DNA of 57,798 nucleotides from Chloroflexota bacterium (GTDB lineage Bacteria > Chloroflexota > Anaerolineae > CG2-30-64-16). Location: NCBI GenBank assembly GCA_016876015.1, contig VGOD01000008.1:1-57798 (forward strand). Direction: 5' to 3'. A program made the translations under genes and the position numbers. Below are positions 12,530 through 22,037 of this stretch, one piece after another (the first letter of the stretch is position 1; each line of letters opens with the position of its first letter). The notes under the pieces are model-generated. The model was not told the origin of the DNA. It worked only from the letters and a program-made list of their open reading frames with translations, and made no database searches.

Positions 12530-13120
12530 CTATGCCAAATCGTCGCCTGCGGCGGTCTTCGGTGTGTATCGCTGCCAGTGGCCGCGCTGCGCGTCGTACT
12601 GCGTGCGGGGCGGCTTGCTCTCGGCCGCGTAGCCGATCCAGATCAGGCACATGGGGATCACGCTCTCTGGGATGCCCAGCACGCGGCGGAGGATCTCTGC
12701 CCGTTCCATCCCCGGATAGCCGCCCGTCCAGACCGTGCCCAGCCCCAGGCCGGCGGCCGCGAGCAGGATGTTCTCGGTCGCTGCGCCGAGATCCTGCTGC
12801 CAAAAACGCTCGCTGGCCGGGCTGCTCGCCAGGCTCAGGTTCGCGCAGACCGCGATGGCCGCCTGGCCGTTGTAATGACCGGGCAGCGCCTCGCGCAGCT
12901 CGGCCAGGACGACCTTGTCGGTCACGGCCACGAACTCCCAGGGCCGACCGTTCGCAGCCGAGGGCGCGGCCATCGCCGCCTCCAGCAGCCGCGTGACCGT
13001 CTCCTGCGACACTTCCTGTTCGGTGTATTGCCGGATGCTCCGGCGCTTGAAGATGAGATCTAATACGTCGGCCGTTTTCTGGTCTCTCCTTGTGATATGA
13101 ACCGCCGTGACTCTCACCAC
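12530..13120 (-). CDS. Nitroreductase family protein (FMN-dependent)
   Basis: A ~196-residue NAD(P)H:FMN oxidoreductase of the nitroreductase fold. Visible: FKRRSIRQYTEQEV near the N-terminus (FMN phosphate-binding Arg/Ser), AAPSAANGRPWEF, and AAAGLGLGTVWTGG for the flavin-binding glycines. The reading frame starts at GTG codons 13120 or 13117, neither with a convincing RBS. A good RBS (AAGGAGAG) lies inside the ORF near 13085 but is followed by no usual start codon, so the N-terminus is uncertain. It is convergent with the ComF-like gene. Substrate unknown. Confidence 0.85.
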   Translation of the reverse strand: MVRVTAVHITRRDQKTADVLDLIFKRRSIRQYTEQEVSQETVTRLLEAAMAAPSAANGRPWEFVAVTDKVVLAELREALPGHYNGQAAIAVCANLSLASSPASERFWQQDLGAATENILLAAAGLGLGTVWTGGYPGMERAEILRRVLGIPESVIPMCLIWIGYAAESKPPRTQYDAQRGHWQRYTPKTAAGDDLA

Positions 13121-13127
13121 AGGACTC

Positions 13128-13176
13128 GAGGCTTTAGCCGGTTGCTGTCGTTAACCACCAAACCGGCTAAAGCCTC
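13128..13176. repeat. Hairpin repeat, GAGGCTTTAGCCGGTT family, copy 1
   Basis: Perfect 16-bp arms (13128-13143 and 13161-13176) around a 17-nt loop, in the 88-bp gap between rhamnosidase and nitroreductase genes (both minus). Related copies lie at 43769-43849, 48706-48770 and 53480-53517. Confidence 0.88.
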
Positions 13177-13208
13177 CAAACCAGCGCGGTTTGGTGAGTT
13201 GGTGGAGA

Positions 13209-16169
13209 TCAGAGCGCGATCAACTCCGCCTGGATCGCTTGCAGCTTCTCCGGCGTCAGCAGTTGCGGCGCCATGCGCGCCATCGAATCGAGCGTCTGAT
13301 CGCCGACCCACGGCGGCACGCGCATTGCGGTGATGGCGTCGCCCACGTGTTTGAGCAGGATCGCCTTCACCCGCTCATCCGCCATCAGCTCACGCACGCC
13401 GCAGCCGATGTCGAGCCGGCCGGCCACGTGGCGGACGTTGGCGAACGCTTGCGCCCGGTTCAGCCCGGTGCTGGCGAAGCTGTACTGCCCCGCCTCGATC
13501 TCGACCACGGCCGCGCCGTCCGCGATCTGCGCCGAGATCACGCCCGCCGCCTTGCCGAGCGGCACACCCATCTCCGTGACCTGATCCAAAGTCTGCGCCG
13601 GAATCCGCACGGTGGCCCGTGTGTTAGGCGGGATCGTCACGTGCAGCCGGAAATCGCCTTCATTCAACTGCCACGCTGAGATGATCTCGCCGTAGGGCGA
13701 GCGGAGCGCGGCGCGGACGTGCGTCAGGCCGCCGCCCGGCTGCGGCTGGATGGTCACGTGCTTGTAGCCGGGCGCGTCCTCGGCGGTGTCAATGCCCGCG
13801 GCCACGCGGTACATCCAGTCGCCGATTGCGCCGTAAGCGTAGTGGTTGAACGAGTTCATCCCCGCGTCCTGGAAGCTGCCGTCCGGCTTGATGCCATCCC
13901 ACCGCTCCCAGATCGTCGTCGCGCCCTTCTTCACCGGGTAGAGCCACGACGGGTAGCTCTCCTGGTTCAGCAGTTCGTAGGCCAGGTCGTTGTAGCCGAA
14001 GCGCGAGAGCACGTGGCACAGGTAGGGCGTGCCCACGAAGCCGGTCGTCAGGTGATAGCCGAACTTGCGCACCTCTTCGGCCAGGCGGGCCGCGGCCGAT
14101 GGCCGCAGCGCCTCCGGCAGCAGGTCGAAGTGCAGCGCCAGCACGTAGCTGGTCTGACTGTTTGGCCCGACGCGGCCGTTGGCCGAGACGAACTCCGCGA
14201 CCCAGGCGGCCTTGACCTTGCGCACGATCTCGGCGTATTTCACCGCATCCTCGGTTTTGCCCAACACCTCGGCCGCCTTCTGCAGCAGGCTGGTCGAATA
14301 GGCGAAGAACGCGCTGGCGATCAGCTCTTTGTCGGTCATCGGCGTCGTGTCGAAGCCGCCGCGGCCGCGGTAGTCGAGCCAGTCGCCGAAGTGGAAGCCG
14401 GTCGTCCACAGATAGCGGTCGCCCGCTTGCCCGGCCATGTAGCCGACCCACGCGGCCATGCTGGCGTATTGCTGCGCCAGGATGCCCTTGTCGCCATAGG
14501 CCAGATAGATCGTCCACGGGCAGATCGTCGCGGCGTCGGCCCACGCGGCCGACCCGCCGGCCGTGCGGCCAAACACGCTGCGCTTCATCGGGTCGGGGAT
14601 CACCATCGGCACGCCGCCGTTGGGATGCTGCTCCGCGGCCAGGTCGGCCAGCCATTTGGTGAAGAAGCCCGCTACATCGCGGTTGAAGCAGGCGGTGCGG
14701 ATGAAGACCTGCGCGTCGCCGGTCCAGCCCAGCCGCTCGTCACGCTGCGGGCAGTCGGTGGGCACGTCCACGAAGTTGCCCTTCTGCCCCCAGACGATGT
14801 TGTGCTGCAACTGGTTGATGAGTGGGTTGGAGCACTCGAACGCGCCGGTCGGCGGGATGTCGGAATGCACCACCACGCCGGTCAGGCTGAGCCCTGAGCC
14901 TGTCGAAGGGCTGTCGAGGGTCGGCTCGCCCGGCCAGCCTTCCACGGAGACGAACTGGAAGCCCATGAAGGTGAAGCGCGGCTCGTAAGTTTCGATGCCG
15001 TCACCCTTCAGCGTGTAGGTCAACGCTTGCTGCGCCTTGCGCAGGTTGGTGAGGTAGACGTTGCCTTGCTGGTCGAGCACCTCGAAGTGGCGGAGCGTCA
15101 CCGTCGCGCCGGCCGGCCCCTGGACGTGCAGCCGCACCCAACCGACCATGTTCTGGCCGAAGTCGAAGACCGTCTCGCCCGCGGGCGTGCGGATGATCTT
15201 GACCGGCTTGATCTCCTCGTGGCGGATGATGGCCGGGCCATCCTGGGCGATGAGCGCGGATTTGGGATGATCGAGCTGGCGGACGCCTTGCCACGCGCTG
15301 GCGTCATAACCCGGCGCATCCCAGCCCGGCAGCTCCAGCCGGGCGTCGTATGCCTCGCCGTTGTAGATGTCCGACATGCGGATCGGGCCGAGCGTAGCGC
15401 GCCACTGCTCGTCGCTCGTGATGACCGCGGTGCGGCCGTCCGCATAGGTGACGTGTAGTTGCAGCAGCAGCCCCAGCCGGTCGCCCCAGGTGTTGCGGTT
15501 GCCCTCGAAGCCGAGCCAGCCGCGATGCCAGCCGTCGCCCAGCAGCGCGCCGATGGCGTTCTCGCCGCTGCGGAGCAGCCCGGTCACGTCGTAGGTCTGA
15601 TATTGCAGGCGCTTGTCGTAGGCCGTCCAGCCGGGGGTGAGCACGCCGTCGCCGACCTTTTGGCCGTTGAGGTGTAGCTCATAGAGGCCCAGGCTGGTGA
15701 CATAGACGCGGGCGCGCTTCACCTGGCCGTCGAGTTCGAACGTCCGTCGCAACACTGGCTGCGGCTGCGACTGCGTCGTGTCCTCCTCCCAGTCGGGCGT
15801 GATCCACCCGGCCTGCCACTCGGCTGCGTCGAGCAGCCCCATCTCCCACCAGGCCGCTTCGCTCCAGGGGGCGGCCGCGCCGGTCTCGTCCCAGGCGCGC
15901 GCCTGCCAATGGACGCGCTGGCCGGAGACGAGCGCCGGGCCGCCGTAGGGGACGAGGATGGATTGGTCGGATGCGACTTTGCCCGAATCCCACAACAGGT
16001 TGCGTCCCGCGGCCAAATCCGCCGCATCGCCGGCCGCGCGGAGCTGATACGCGGTCTGCGCCGCGCCGCGGCGGTCGGATGCGAGCTGCCAGCTCAGCCG
16101 CGGCTGGCGCACGCCGATGCCCAACGGGTTGGTTTGGTATTCACAGAGCAGATTGGTGATAGTGGTCAT
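13209..16169 (-). CDS. Alpha-L-rhamnosidase, GH78
   Basis: A 986-residue glycoside hydrolase releasing terminal L-rhamnose. The order fits the family: N-terminal Ig-like domain, beta-sandwich regions, an (alpha/alpha)6 catalytic barrel from roughly residue 440, and a C-terminal beta domain. The hallmark acid motif DCPQRDERLGWTGDA is near residue 477. No signal peptide follows the ATG at 16169 (RBS AAGGGAG), so it is probably cytoplasmic, acting on imported rhamnosides. Oddities: near residues 420-430 a short repeat-derived stretch (SPSTGSG) is inserted in frame, and the region upstream of the start overlaps an MFS fragment on the other strand. The product could enter the rhamnulokinase pathway encoded at 53.6-57 kb. 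Confidence 0.94.
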   Translation of the reverse strand: MTTITNLLCEYQTNPLGIGVRQPRLSWQLASDRRGAAQTAYQLRAAGDAADLAAGRNLLWDSGKVASDQSILVPYGGPALVSGQRVHWQARAWDETGAAAPWSEAAWWEMGLLDAAEWQAGWITPDWEEDTTQSQPQPVLRRTFELDGQVKRARVYVTSLGLYELHLNGQKVGDGVLTPGWTAYDKRLQYQTYDVTGLLRSGENAIGALLGDGWHRGWLGFEGNRNTWGDRLGLLLQLHVTYADGRTAVITSDEQWRATLGPIRMSDIYNGEAYDARLELPGWDAPGYDASAWQGVRQLDHPKSALIAQDGPAIIRHEEIKPVKIIRTPAGETVFDFGQNMVGWVRLHVQGPAGATVTLRHFEVLDQQGNVYLTNLRKAQQALTYTLKGDGIETYEPRFTFMGFQFVSVEGWPGEPTLDSPSTGSGLSLTGVVVHSDIPPTGAFECSNPLINQLQHNIVWGQKGNFVDVPTDCPQRDERLGWTGDAQVFIRTACFNRDVAGFFTKWLADLAAEQHPNGGVPMVIPDPMKRSVFGRTAGGSAAWADAATICPWTIYLAYGDKGILAQQYASMAAWVGYMAGQAGDRYLWTTGFHFGDWLDYRGRGGFDTTPMTDKELIASAFFAYSTSLLQKAAEVLGKTEDAVKYAEIVRKVKAAWVAEFVSANGRVGPNSQTSYVLALHFDLLPEALRPSAAARLAEEVRKFGYHLTTGFVGTPYLCHVLSRFGYNDLAYELLNQESYPSWLYPVKKGATTIWERWDGIKPDGSFQDAGMNSFNHYAYGAIGDWMYRVAAGIDTAEDAPGYKHVTIQPQPGGGLTHVRAALRSPYGEIISAWQLNEGDFRLHVTIPPNTRATVRIPAQTLDQVTEMGVPLGKAAGVISAQIADGAAVVEIEAGQYSFASTGLNRAQAFANVRHVAGRLDIGCGVRELMADERVKAILLKHVGDAITAMRVPPWVGDQTLDSMARMAPQLLTPEKLQAIQAELIAL
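14888..14917. repeat. In-frame CCCTGAGCCTGTCGAAGGG repeat inside the rhamnosidase gene
   Basis: The motif CCCTGAGCCTGTCGAAGGG and flanks encode SPSTGSG within the rhamnosidase. Similar sequence occurs in the rhamnulokinase gene (54869-54887, encoding PSAGSG) and, more diverged, in the intergenic region at 11530-11555. Confidence 0.8.
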
Positions 16170-16221
16170 GGATTCTCCCTTGAAAATAGGTAACGACGGA
16201 CTAAAGCGGGGCGAAAGCGGC

Positions 16222-16404
16222 CTGGCGTCCCTGTTCGGCTGGCTGGTGGGGATCGGCCCTGGCGCGGGCATGGGCCTGCTGATGGTCATCTGCGGCCTCG
16301 GCGGCATGCTGGTGGCTGGGGTCAGCGTCTTCGTGCCGGCCATCCGCAACGCCGAGGCGATCCTGCCCGATCACGACCAGCCGCCGCCGGCGGCCAGCCT
16401 TTGA
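16222..16404 (+). pseudogene. C-terminal fragment of an MFS transporter
   Basis: About 60 residues (LFGWLVGIGPGAGMGLLMVI, then a second half-helix and VPAIRNAEAILPDHDQPP) resemble the last transmembrane helix and cytoplasmic tail of major facilitator superfamily permeases, where a helix with GIGPGRG-like sequence precedes a P.LR..E..LPDH tail. Everything upstream is missing; the frame runs into the promoter region of the divergent rhamnosidase gene. An ATG at 16168 could open the frame, but a functional protein is unlikely. Assignment is from pattern only. Confidence 0.6.
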
Positions 16405-16455
16405 CACGCAGCGCAGAGGTGCTGTAGGGCTGTGTCTCGAACTGAGGGGCAAGGA

Positions 16456-19311
16456 TCACATCGGCTGCGCGGCTGCGCGTAGCGCGGCCTGTATCATCTC
16501 GGCCGTCGCGGGCGTGCGGCGAATGCGCACCCCGATCGCGCGCGAGACTGCATTGATCACCGCCGGCGGGGTCGGCAGGATCGTCGCCTCGCCCAGACCC
16601 TTTGCGCCGAATGGGCCGTACCTGGCGGGCGTCTCGACCAGCCGGACGCTGATCTCGGGCATCGCTGTCAAGGTGGGGAGCGCGTAGCCGGCAAACCCGC
16701 GGCTCTGACCTGGGCGATACTCCTCGACGAGCGCAGAGCCGATCCCCATCATCACGCCGCCCTGCACCTGGCCGACGGCATCGCGAGCATTGATGATCTT
16801 TCCCACGTCGTGCGCCGCGACGACGCGCAGCACTTGCACCTGACCGGTCTCCAGGTCAACTTCAACCTCAGCCAGGTGCGCGGCGGTGAGGAAGAACGGC
16901 AGATAGGGCGAACGGCCGGCCGCCGGAAATTCACGCGTGAGGTCGTGCACTCCGCGAATGCGGCGCGGCTGGCCAGAGCGTTCCATTTCAGCCGCCACCG
17001 CGGCCAGCGAGGTCCGCACGGCCGGCTCGCGGGCCACGATCACCGCCTGGTCCGTCAGCTTCAGGGCCGTTGGCGGCCGATCAAGCAACTCGGCTGCGGT
17101 AGAGAGGATGGCAGCCGCCAGCCGCCGCGCCGCGTCCGCCACCGCGCCGCCCACCCAATAGGTCGCGCGCGAGGCGCCGGTGACGTCGCCATCGAGCGTG
17201 TGTGCGGTGTCCGCATTGACGAGCTGCACGACGCTGCGCGAAACCCCCAGGCACTCCGCGGCCATCTGCATGAAGACCGTCTCGATGCCTTGCCCGAACT
17301 CTCCCGCGGACGCATAGATGACGATGCGGCCATCGAGCGCCAGCTCAGCCTCAGCCTGACTGCGCGCCACGCCGAACTTGCCGAAGCGGTACATCATCCC
17401 CGCCAGCCCCACGCCCCGCCGCCGGCCGGCCCGGGACCGATCGGCGTTAGAAGCCGCCGCAGACGCGAGGGTCACACGGTAATCGTCAGCCAGCGCCTCC
17501 AACACCTGGCGGAAGCCGATCGTCTCCCCTGGCAAGACGCCCAGGCCATTCGGCTCGCCATCGGCCAGCGCGTTGCGCACCCGGAACTCCCACGGGTCCA
17601 GGTCGAGCTGCTGGCACACCTCATCCAACATGCACTCCATCGCGAAGGCCGCTTGCGGCGTGCCAAAGCCGCGGAACTGTCCTGCCTTCGGCCCGTTGGA
17701 GTAGATCACCTGCGCACGGACGTGCGCCGCCTGCCAACGATACGGCCCAGGGCTGGCCGCCACGGCGTAGTCGGCGATGTAGCGGCCCGCCGAGTCATAG
17801 GCGCCGGTGTTGACTTTTATGTCCACCTTCATGCCGGTCAACTGTCCGTCAGCCTGTGCGCCCACCGCACACTGCATGGTGTACGGGTGACGCTTCGGCG
17901 CGGCCTCCATCACCTCGCGGCGGGTGTAGGCCAGCTTCACCGACGCGCGCACATGGTAGGCCGCCAGCGCGACTGCAGCCAGCGGATAGACATCCTGCCG
18001 GCCGCCGAAGCTGCCGCCCATCGGCGGCGTGACCACGCGGATTTGTTCCGCCGGCAACGCGAGGATCGTCGCTAGGTAGTCGCGGTTCCAGTGCGGCTCA
18101 TGGCTGCCGCAGATAACGGTCAAGACATATGGCGTCTCCCAATACGCTACCGCAGCCTCGCGCTCCATCGCCATGTGCGCCTGGAACGACGTGCGATATG
18201 TCTCCTGCACCACCACAGCCGAGCCAGCCAGCGCCGCATCGAGGTCGCCGCGCCGCGCCGCCTCGCTAACGAGCAGGTTGCCGCCATCGTGAATCGGGAT
18301 CGCGTCAGGCGCCAGCGCGTTCTCGATCTCGGTTGTGTGCGGCAGCGGCTCATAGGCCACCCGCACCGCAGCCGCGCCGGCGCGCGCGGTCTCCGGGTCA
18401 ACCGCCACGACCATCGCCACCGGGTCGCCGATCATGCGCACCATGCCGCCGACTGGCGCCAGCAAGTGCTCGCCAACCGAATAGCCGCCCAGACCGATGT
18501 TTTCGCCCGGCACGTCGGCGGCGGTCAGAACACGCGCAACTTCCGGCAGCGCCAGCGCGGCCGCGGGGTCAATGCTCAGCACGCGCGCGTGAAAATGAGG
18601 GCTTCGCACAAAGGCGATATGGTGCATGTCAGGCAGGACGATGTCCTCGGCATAGAGCGCCGCCCCACTGACGCGCTCCCAACCCCGATGCCGCGTGAGA
18701 TCGCCGCCGATGACGGGCTGCCTGATGCTGGATGCCCTTTCCACGTCTCCCGATGCCTGCGGGCCATCTTCCGCCAACATCGCGGCCGCCCGTTCCACCG
18801 CCTCCACGATCTTCACGTAGCCGGTGCAGCGACACAGATTGCCCGCCAACGCGGCGACGATCTCGCCGTGGGTGGGGCGCGGGTTGCGATCGAGCAGCGC
18901 CTTGGCCGACATCACCATGCCAGGCGTGCAGTAGCCGCATTGGACTGCGCCAGCCTCCAGAAAGGCGATCTGGAGCGGATGCGGACGGCCAGATGCAGCC
19001 AATCCTTCGACCGTCTCCACCGCGCAGCCTTCCACCTCGCCGGCCAGCACCAGGCACGATCGCTGCGCCACGCCGTCCACGATCACGGTGCACGCGCCGC
19101 ACTCCCCTTCCATGTCGCAGCTTTGCTTGACCCCCGTCAGCCGCAAATCCTCGCGCAGCACGCGCAGCAGCGGTTTGGCAGGATCAACGGCCAGGACGAG
19201 CGGCCGGCCGTTCACCATGAAGCTGATGCGGGACGCGGGGGATGCGACAGCAGCAGAAGGCTCTAGCGAGCCCTCGGCGCGTTCCGCAAGCAGACGTGTG
19301 TGTTGTATCAT
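16456..19311 (-). CDS. Molybdenum hydroxylase: fused 2Fe-2S and molybdopterin subunits
   Basis: A 951-residue xanthine dehydrogenase/aldehyde oxidoreductase family enzyme. Residues ~30-175 form the two-cluster Fe-S module: Cys65, 71, 74 and 86 (plant-type ferredoxin) and Cys125, 128, 160 and 162. Residues ~205-951 are the molybdopterin domains, with the putative catalytic Glu908 in AKGLGE. There is no FAD domain and no adjacent FAD subunit gene, so the layout resembles single-chain Mop aldehyde oxidoreductases, which lack FAD. Electron acceptor and substrate (aldehyde, purine or other N-heterocycle) are not readable. ATG at 19311 has a weak RBS; Met32 is an alternative start. Cofactor maturation genes are not in the window. 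Confidence 0.9.
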   Translation of the reverse strand: MIQHTRLLAERAEGSLEPSAAVASPASRISFMVNGRPLVLAVDPAKPLLRVLREDLRLTGVKQSCDMEGECGACTVIVDGVAQRSCLVLAGEVEGCAVETVEGLAASGRPHPLQIAFLEAGAVQCGYCTPGMVMSAKALLDRNPRPTHGEIVAALAGNLCRCTGYVKIVEAVERAAAMLAEDGPQASGDVERASSIRQPVIGGDLTRHRGWERVSGAALYAEDIVLPDMHHIAFVRSPHFHARVLSIDPAAALALPEVARVLTAADVPGENIGLGGYSVGEHLLAPVGGMVRMIGDPVAMVVAVDPETARAGAAAVRVAYEPLPHTTEIENALAPDAIPIHDGGNLLVSEAARRGDLDAALAGSAVVVQETYRTSFQAHMAMEREAAVAYWETPYVLTVICGSHEPHWNRDYLATILALPAEQIRVVTPPMGGSFGGRQDVYPLAAVALAAYHVRASVKLAYTRREVMEAAPKRHPYTMQCAVGAQADGQLTGMKVDIKVNTGAYDSAGRYIADYAVAASPGPYRWQAAHVRAQVIYSNGPKAGQFRGFGTPQAAFAMECMLDEVCQQLDLDPWEFRVRNALADGEPNGLGVLPGETIGFRQVLEALADDYRVTLASAAASNADRSRAGRRRGVGLAGMMYRFGKFGVARSQAEAELALDGRIVIYASAGEFGQGIETVFMQMAAECLGVSRSVVQLVNADTAHTLDGDVTGASRATYWVGGAVADAARRLAAAILSTAAELLDRPPTALKLTDQAVIVAREPAVRTSLAAVAAEMERSGQPRRIRGVHDLTREFPAAGRSPYLPFFLTAAHLAEVEVDLETGQVQVLRVVAAHDVGKIINARDAVGQVQGGVMMGIGSALVEEYRPGQSRGFAGYALPTLTAMPEISVRLVETPARYGPFGAKGLGEATILPTPPAVINAVSRAIGVRIRRTPATAEMIQAALRAAAQPM

Positions 19312-19385
19312 CGGGTTGCGTGATGGCAGTTGTGTGATGGCGCGGGATGAGGCGCAGTGGAACGGCGCTCTGGCAGACGCGTTGC

Positions 19386-19415
19386 AGTATCGTGCAAGTG
19401 CGCCGGGTTTGTCAA
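19386..19415 (-). promoter_or_regulatory. Promoter for the molybdenum hydroxylase
   Basis: Minus strand: -35 TTGACA (19410-19415), 18-bp spacer, -10 GATACT (19386-19391). Start predicted near 19379, with a ~68-nt leader to the ATG at 19311. Confidence 0.6.
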
Positions 19416-19502
19416 GAACGACAGACGTGCATTATGTCTCATCTCCTGTGCAGAATCAACCATCTGGCCATCAGCCAGTGGCTGACTTCTCACGTATCCC
19501 GT

Positions 19503-19531
19503 TTGACAACTCATCCTAGCTGTGCTATTCT
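19503..19531 (+). promoter_or_regulatory. Strong promoter for the ABC importer/GH172 operon
   Basis: -35 TTGACA (19503-19508), 17-bp spacer, -10 TATTCT (19526-19531). Predicted start near 19538, about 355 nt upstream of the binding-protein ATG at 19893. It is divergent from the hydroxylase promoter at 19386-19415, so both could share regulatory sequence. Confidence 0.7.
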
Positions 19532-19892
19532 GTCGCCTAGTTTTCCCCGCACGGCGCCGATCAACGGAACATCAGTCGCGCTGCTAGAGAGAACGACCTG
19601 GCCGCCTCGTCGCCAGGAAAACGCCCTATCTCAGTCTGGAACGCCGCCCCAGACGTTCCTACGAGAAGAGTTGTCCCGTGTTCGAAGGGGGACTGATAGT
19701 ATGTTCGCTGCCTGGTTAAGGTGTCACATCTCGCCCGTCGCAAGACACGAGTCAAGTCCGCGCAATCTTGGGCGAGAGACACAAAGGAGGTCGCACCGCT
19801 TACTCGTCTCTGGCGAAGAGTCAACAGACCGGATTCCACGCTATAGGGTATGCTCAGCCCAAGAGAGAACATCCATTTCAGGAGGAATCAAC
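19532..19892 (+). other. Unusually long 5' leader without a gene
   Basis: No ORF here resembles a known protein. A short stem GGAACG / CGTTCC is present near 19638-19660, and an AAGGAGG-like sequence occurs near 19785 with no convincing start codon after it. I do not recognise a known riboswitch class. It ends in the strong RBS AGGAGGAATCAAC before the binding-protein ATG. Confidence 0.5.
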
Positions 19893-22037
19893 ATGTCCAA
19901 GAAAGTGAAGCTCGATCGCCGTGGATTCCTGTTCGCCTCTGCCGCGAGTGTGGTCGGCGTGGCGCTCTCGGCGTGCGGCGCGACGCAGCCCGCCCCTGCT
20001 CCGGCGACTGCGGTCCCCACCAAAGCTCCCGCGCCAGCGACTCCCAAGGCGCCTGTCGCAGCAGCGGCCACTCCCACCACGGTCGTCACCGCGGTACCTG
20101 CTACGGCCGTCCCCACGGTGGCAGCCGTGGGCGGCGAAGCCCCCATGTTGGCCGAGCAGGTGAAGGCGGGCAAGCTGCCACCGCTCACCCAACGTCTGCC
20201 GGCAAAGTCTCTTGTGATTGCCCCGATCACCTCCATCGGTGAGTACGGCGGCACGATTCGGACTATCGTCAATGCCCAGGGTGCGCATTGGGTGATGGCC
20301 CAGTACGGAAATTCGCCGCTGAGATGGATTGACGATGGTTTCGGCATCATCCCCGGCATGATCGAGTCTTACTCGAGCAATGCCGATACCAGCGAGTGGA
20401 CCCTCAACTTCCGCAAGGGTCTCAAGTGGTCCGATGGCCAGCCATGCACGGTTGATGACGTGATTTTCTGGTGGAAAGATATGGTGGTGGATCCTGATCA
20501 ATCGGACGCGCCGCCTGAATGGGCCACCGCGGCCGGCAAGCTGGCCGAGTTCATCAAGATTGATGACTTTACCCTCAAGATCAAGTATGCTGGGCCGGCG
20601 CCGCTGACCGCCAGGCAGCTCGCCATGTGGCCGAAAGGCGGCACGGGGCCACGTTGGATTGTGCCGGCACACTATGTCAAGCAGTTTCACCCGAAACACA
20701 ACAGCCAATACAAGGATTTCAAGGAGTTCGACCAGAAGATCCTCTGGCGTCAGAATCCTGACTGTCCCACACTGACTGCCTGGCGTTGTGAGAAGTTCGA
20801 GCCGGGCGTCGTCAGGATGTGGGCGCGCAATCCTTACTACTACGCCGTAGACACCAAAGGGAATCAGTTACCCTACATTGACTACGTCGAAGAAAAGATG
20901 ATCGCAGACCCGGAGGCTCAGAAGCTGACGGTGATGCAGGGAGGCGTTGATTTCGCTTGCCACGGTTACAACATCTACCTGGCGGACGTGGCCACGTTGA
21001 AGCAGAACGAAGAGAAGGGCGGCTTCGAGGTCCGTCTATGGGATAGCGGCGATGGCACAGGGCGCATCATCTACCTGAATCACGACCATCCCGATGCGAA
21101 AGTGCGCGCTCTGTTCCGCAACCCCAAGTTCAAGCAAGCCCTCTCCTATGCCCATGACCGCGCGACGATCCAGAAGACGGTCTACTTCAACACTGGTATC
21201 CTGAGCACCGGCTCCTACAGCCCCAAGGCCATTGAGTTCAATTTCAACGATGAGGCCAAGAAGCAGTTCCAGAGGATTCGCGACGCGTATGTGCAATACG
21301 ATCCGGAGAAGGCCAAGAAGCTGCTCGATGAGATCGGCGTTAAGGACGTCAACAACGATGGTTGGCGCGAGATGCCCGACGGCACGAAGCTGGAAATGCG
21401 GGTAGATATTTCGGCGACTGCCACGTCCGACGGCCTCAAAGTGCTGGAGATGTTCAAGAAGACCTGGAACGGGATCGGCTTGAATGTCATCGTCAACCAG
21501 ATGCCGGCGACCGAGTTCGGCCTCTTCTGGCAAAGCGGCAAAGGGATGGTGCGTACCGACTGGGAGGTGGGTGACGGACCAGATCACTTTACCTTCATCG
21601 CCTGGCATACGCCGGCTGAGGCCACGCGTTGGGCCCCGCTGTCTGGTAACATGTGGTTGTTCCAGGGCACGGAAAAGGAGAAACAGGAAGCCGACAAGAC
21701 TCCCTGGGATCGGCAACCGCCTCGCTTCCTGCCTGCCGAGAAGGATCTGATCGGTGAAACGGTCCTGAAATTGCAGGATATCTCACGTCGGGCCATGCTC
21801 GAGGTTGACGAGGTCAAACGCCATGCGATGGCGTGGCAGATCTACGATGTCCACATCAACGAGGGCCCGTTCCTCATCGGTTGTGTCGCCAACATCCCGC
21901 GCGTCATTATCGTCAGCAAGAAGCTGGTCAATGTCCCTCAAAGGGAGCAGTTGAAGACCGGCGGCTTTGTGACGCCGTGGATCATGGTGTATCCGGGTAT
22001 CACGAATCCAGAGACCTACTATTACAAGAAGGCGTAG
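19893..22037 (+). CDS. ABC transporter substrate-binding lipoprotein, SBP family 5
   Basis: A 714-residue extracellular solute-binding protein of the peptide/oligosaccharide (family 5) type. The N-terminus KLDRRGFLFASAASVVGVAL with Cys28 in the lipobox LSAC suggests Tat-dependent export and lipid anchoring. It is followed by a Pro/Ala/Thr-rich linker (residues ~30-85). The binding-protein body contains the typical YGGTIRT and WTLNFRKGLKWSDGQP segments. RBS AGGAGGAATCAAC is strong. It is the first gene of the importer operon. Family 5 proteins bind peptides, nickel or oligosaccharides; the downstream GH172 genes favour an oligosaccharide here (inference). Confidence 0.92.
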   Translation: MSKKVKLDRRGFLFASAASVVGVALSACGATQPAPAPATAVPTKAPAPATPKAPVAAAATPTTVVTAVPATAVPTVAAVGGEAPMLAEQVKAGKLPPLTQRLPAKSLVIAPITSIGEYGGTIRTIVNAQGAHWVMAQYGNSPLRWIDDGFGIIPGMIESYSSNADTSEWTLNFRKGLKWSDGQPCTVDDVIFWWKDMVVDPDQSDAPPEWATAAGKLAEFIKIDDFTLKIKYAGPAPLTARQLAMWPKGGTGPRWIVPAHYVKQFHPKHNSQYKDFKEFDQKILWRQNPDCPTLTAWRCEKFEPGVVRMWARNPYYYAVDTKGNQLPYIDYVEEKMIADPEAQKLTVMQGGVDFACHGYNIYLADVATLKQNEEKGGFEVRLWDSGDGTGRIIYLNHDHPDAKVRALFRNPKFKQALSYAHDRATIQKTVYFNTGILSTGSYSPKAIEFNFNDEAKKQFQRIRDAYVQYDPEKAKKLLDEIGVKDVNNDGWREMPDGTKLEMRVDISATATSDGLKVLEMFKKTWNGIGLNVIVNQMPATEFGLFWQSGKGMVRTDWEVGDGPDHFTFIAWHTPAEATRWAPLSGNMWLFQGTEKEKQEADKTPWDRQPPRFLPAEKDLIGETVLKLQDISRRAMLEVDEVKRHAMAWQIYDVHINEGPFLIGCVANIPRVIIVSKKLVNVPQREQLKTGGFVTPWIMVYPGITNPETYYYKKA

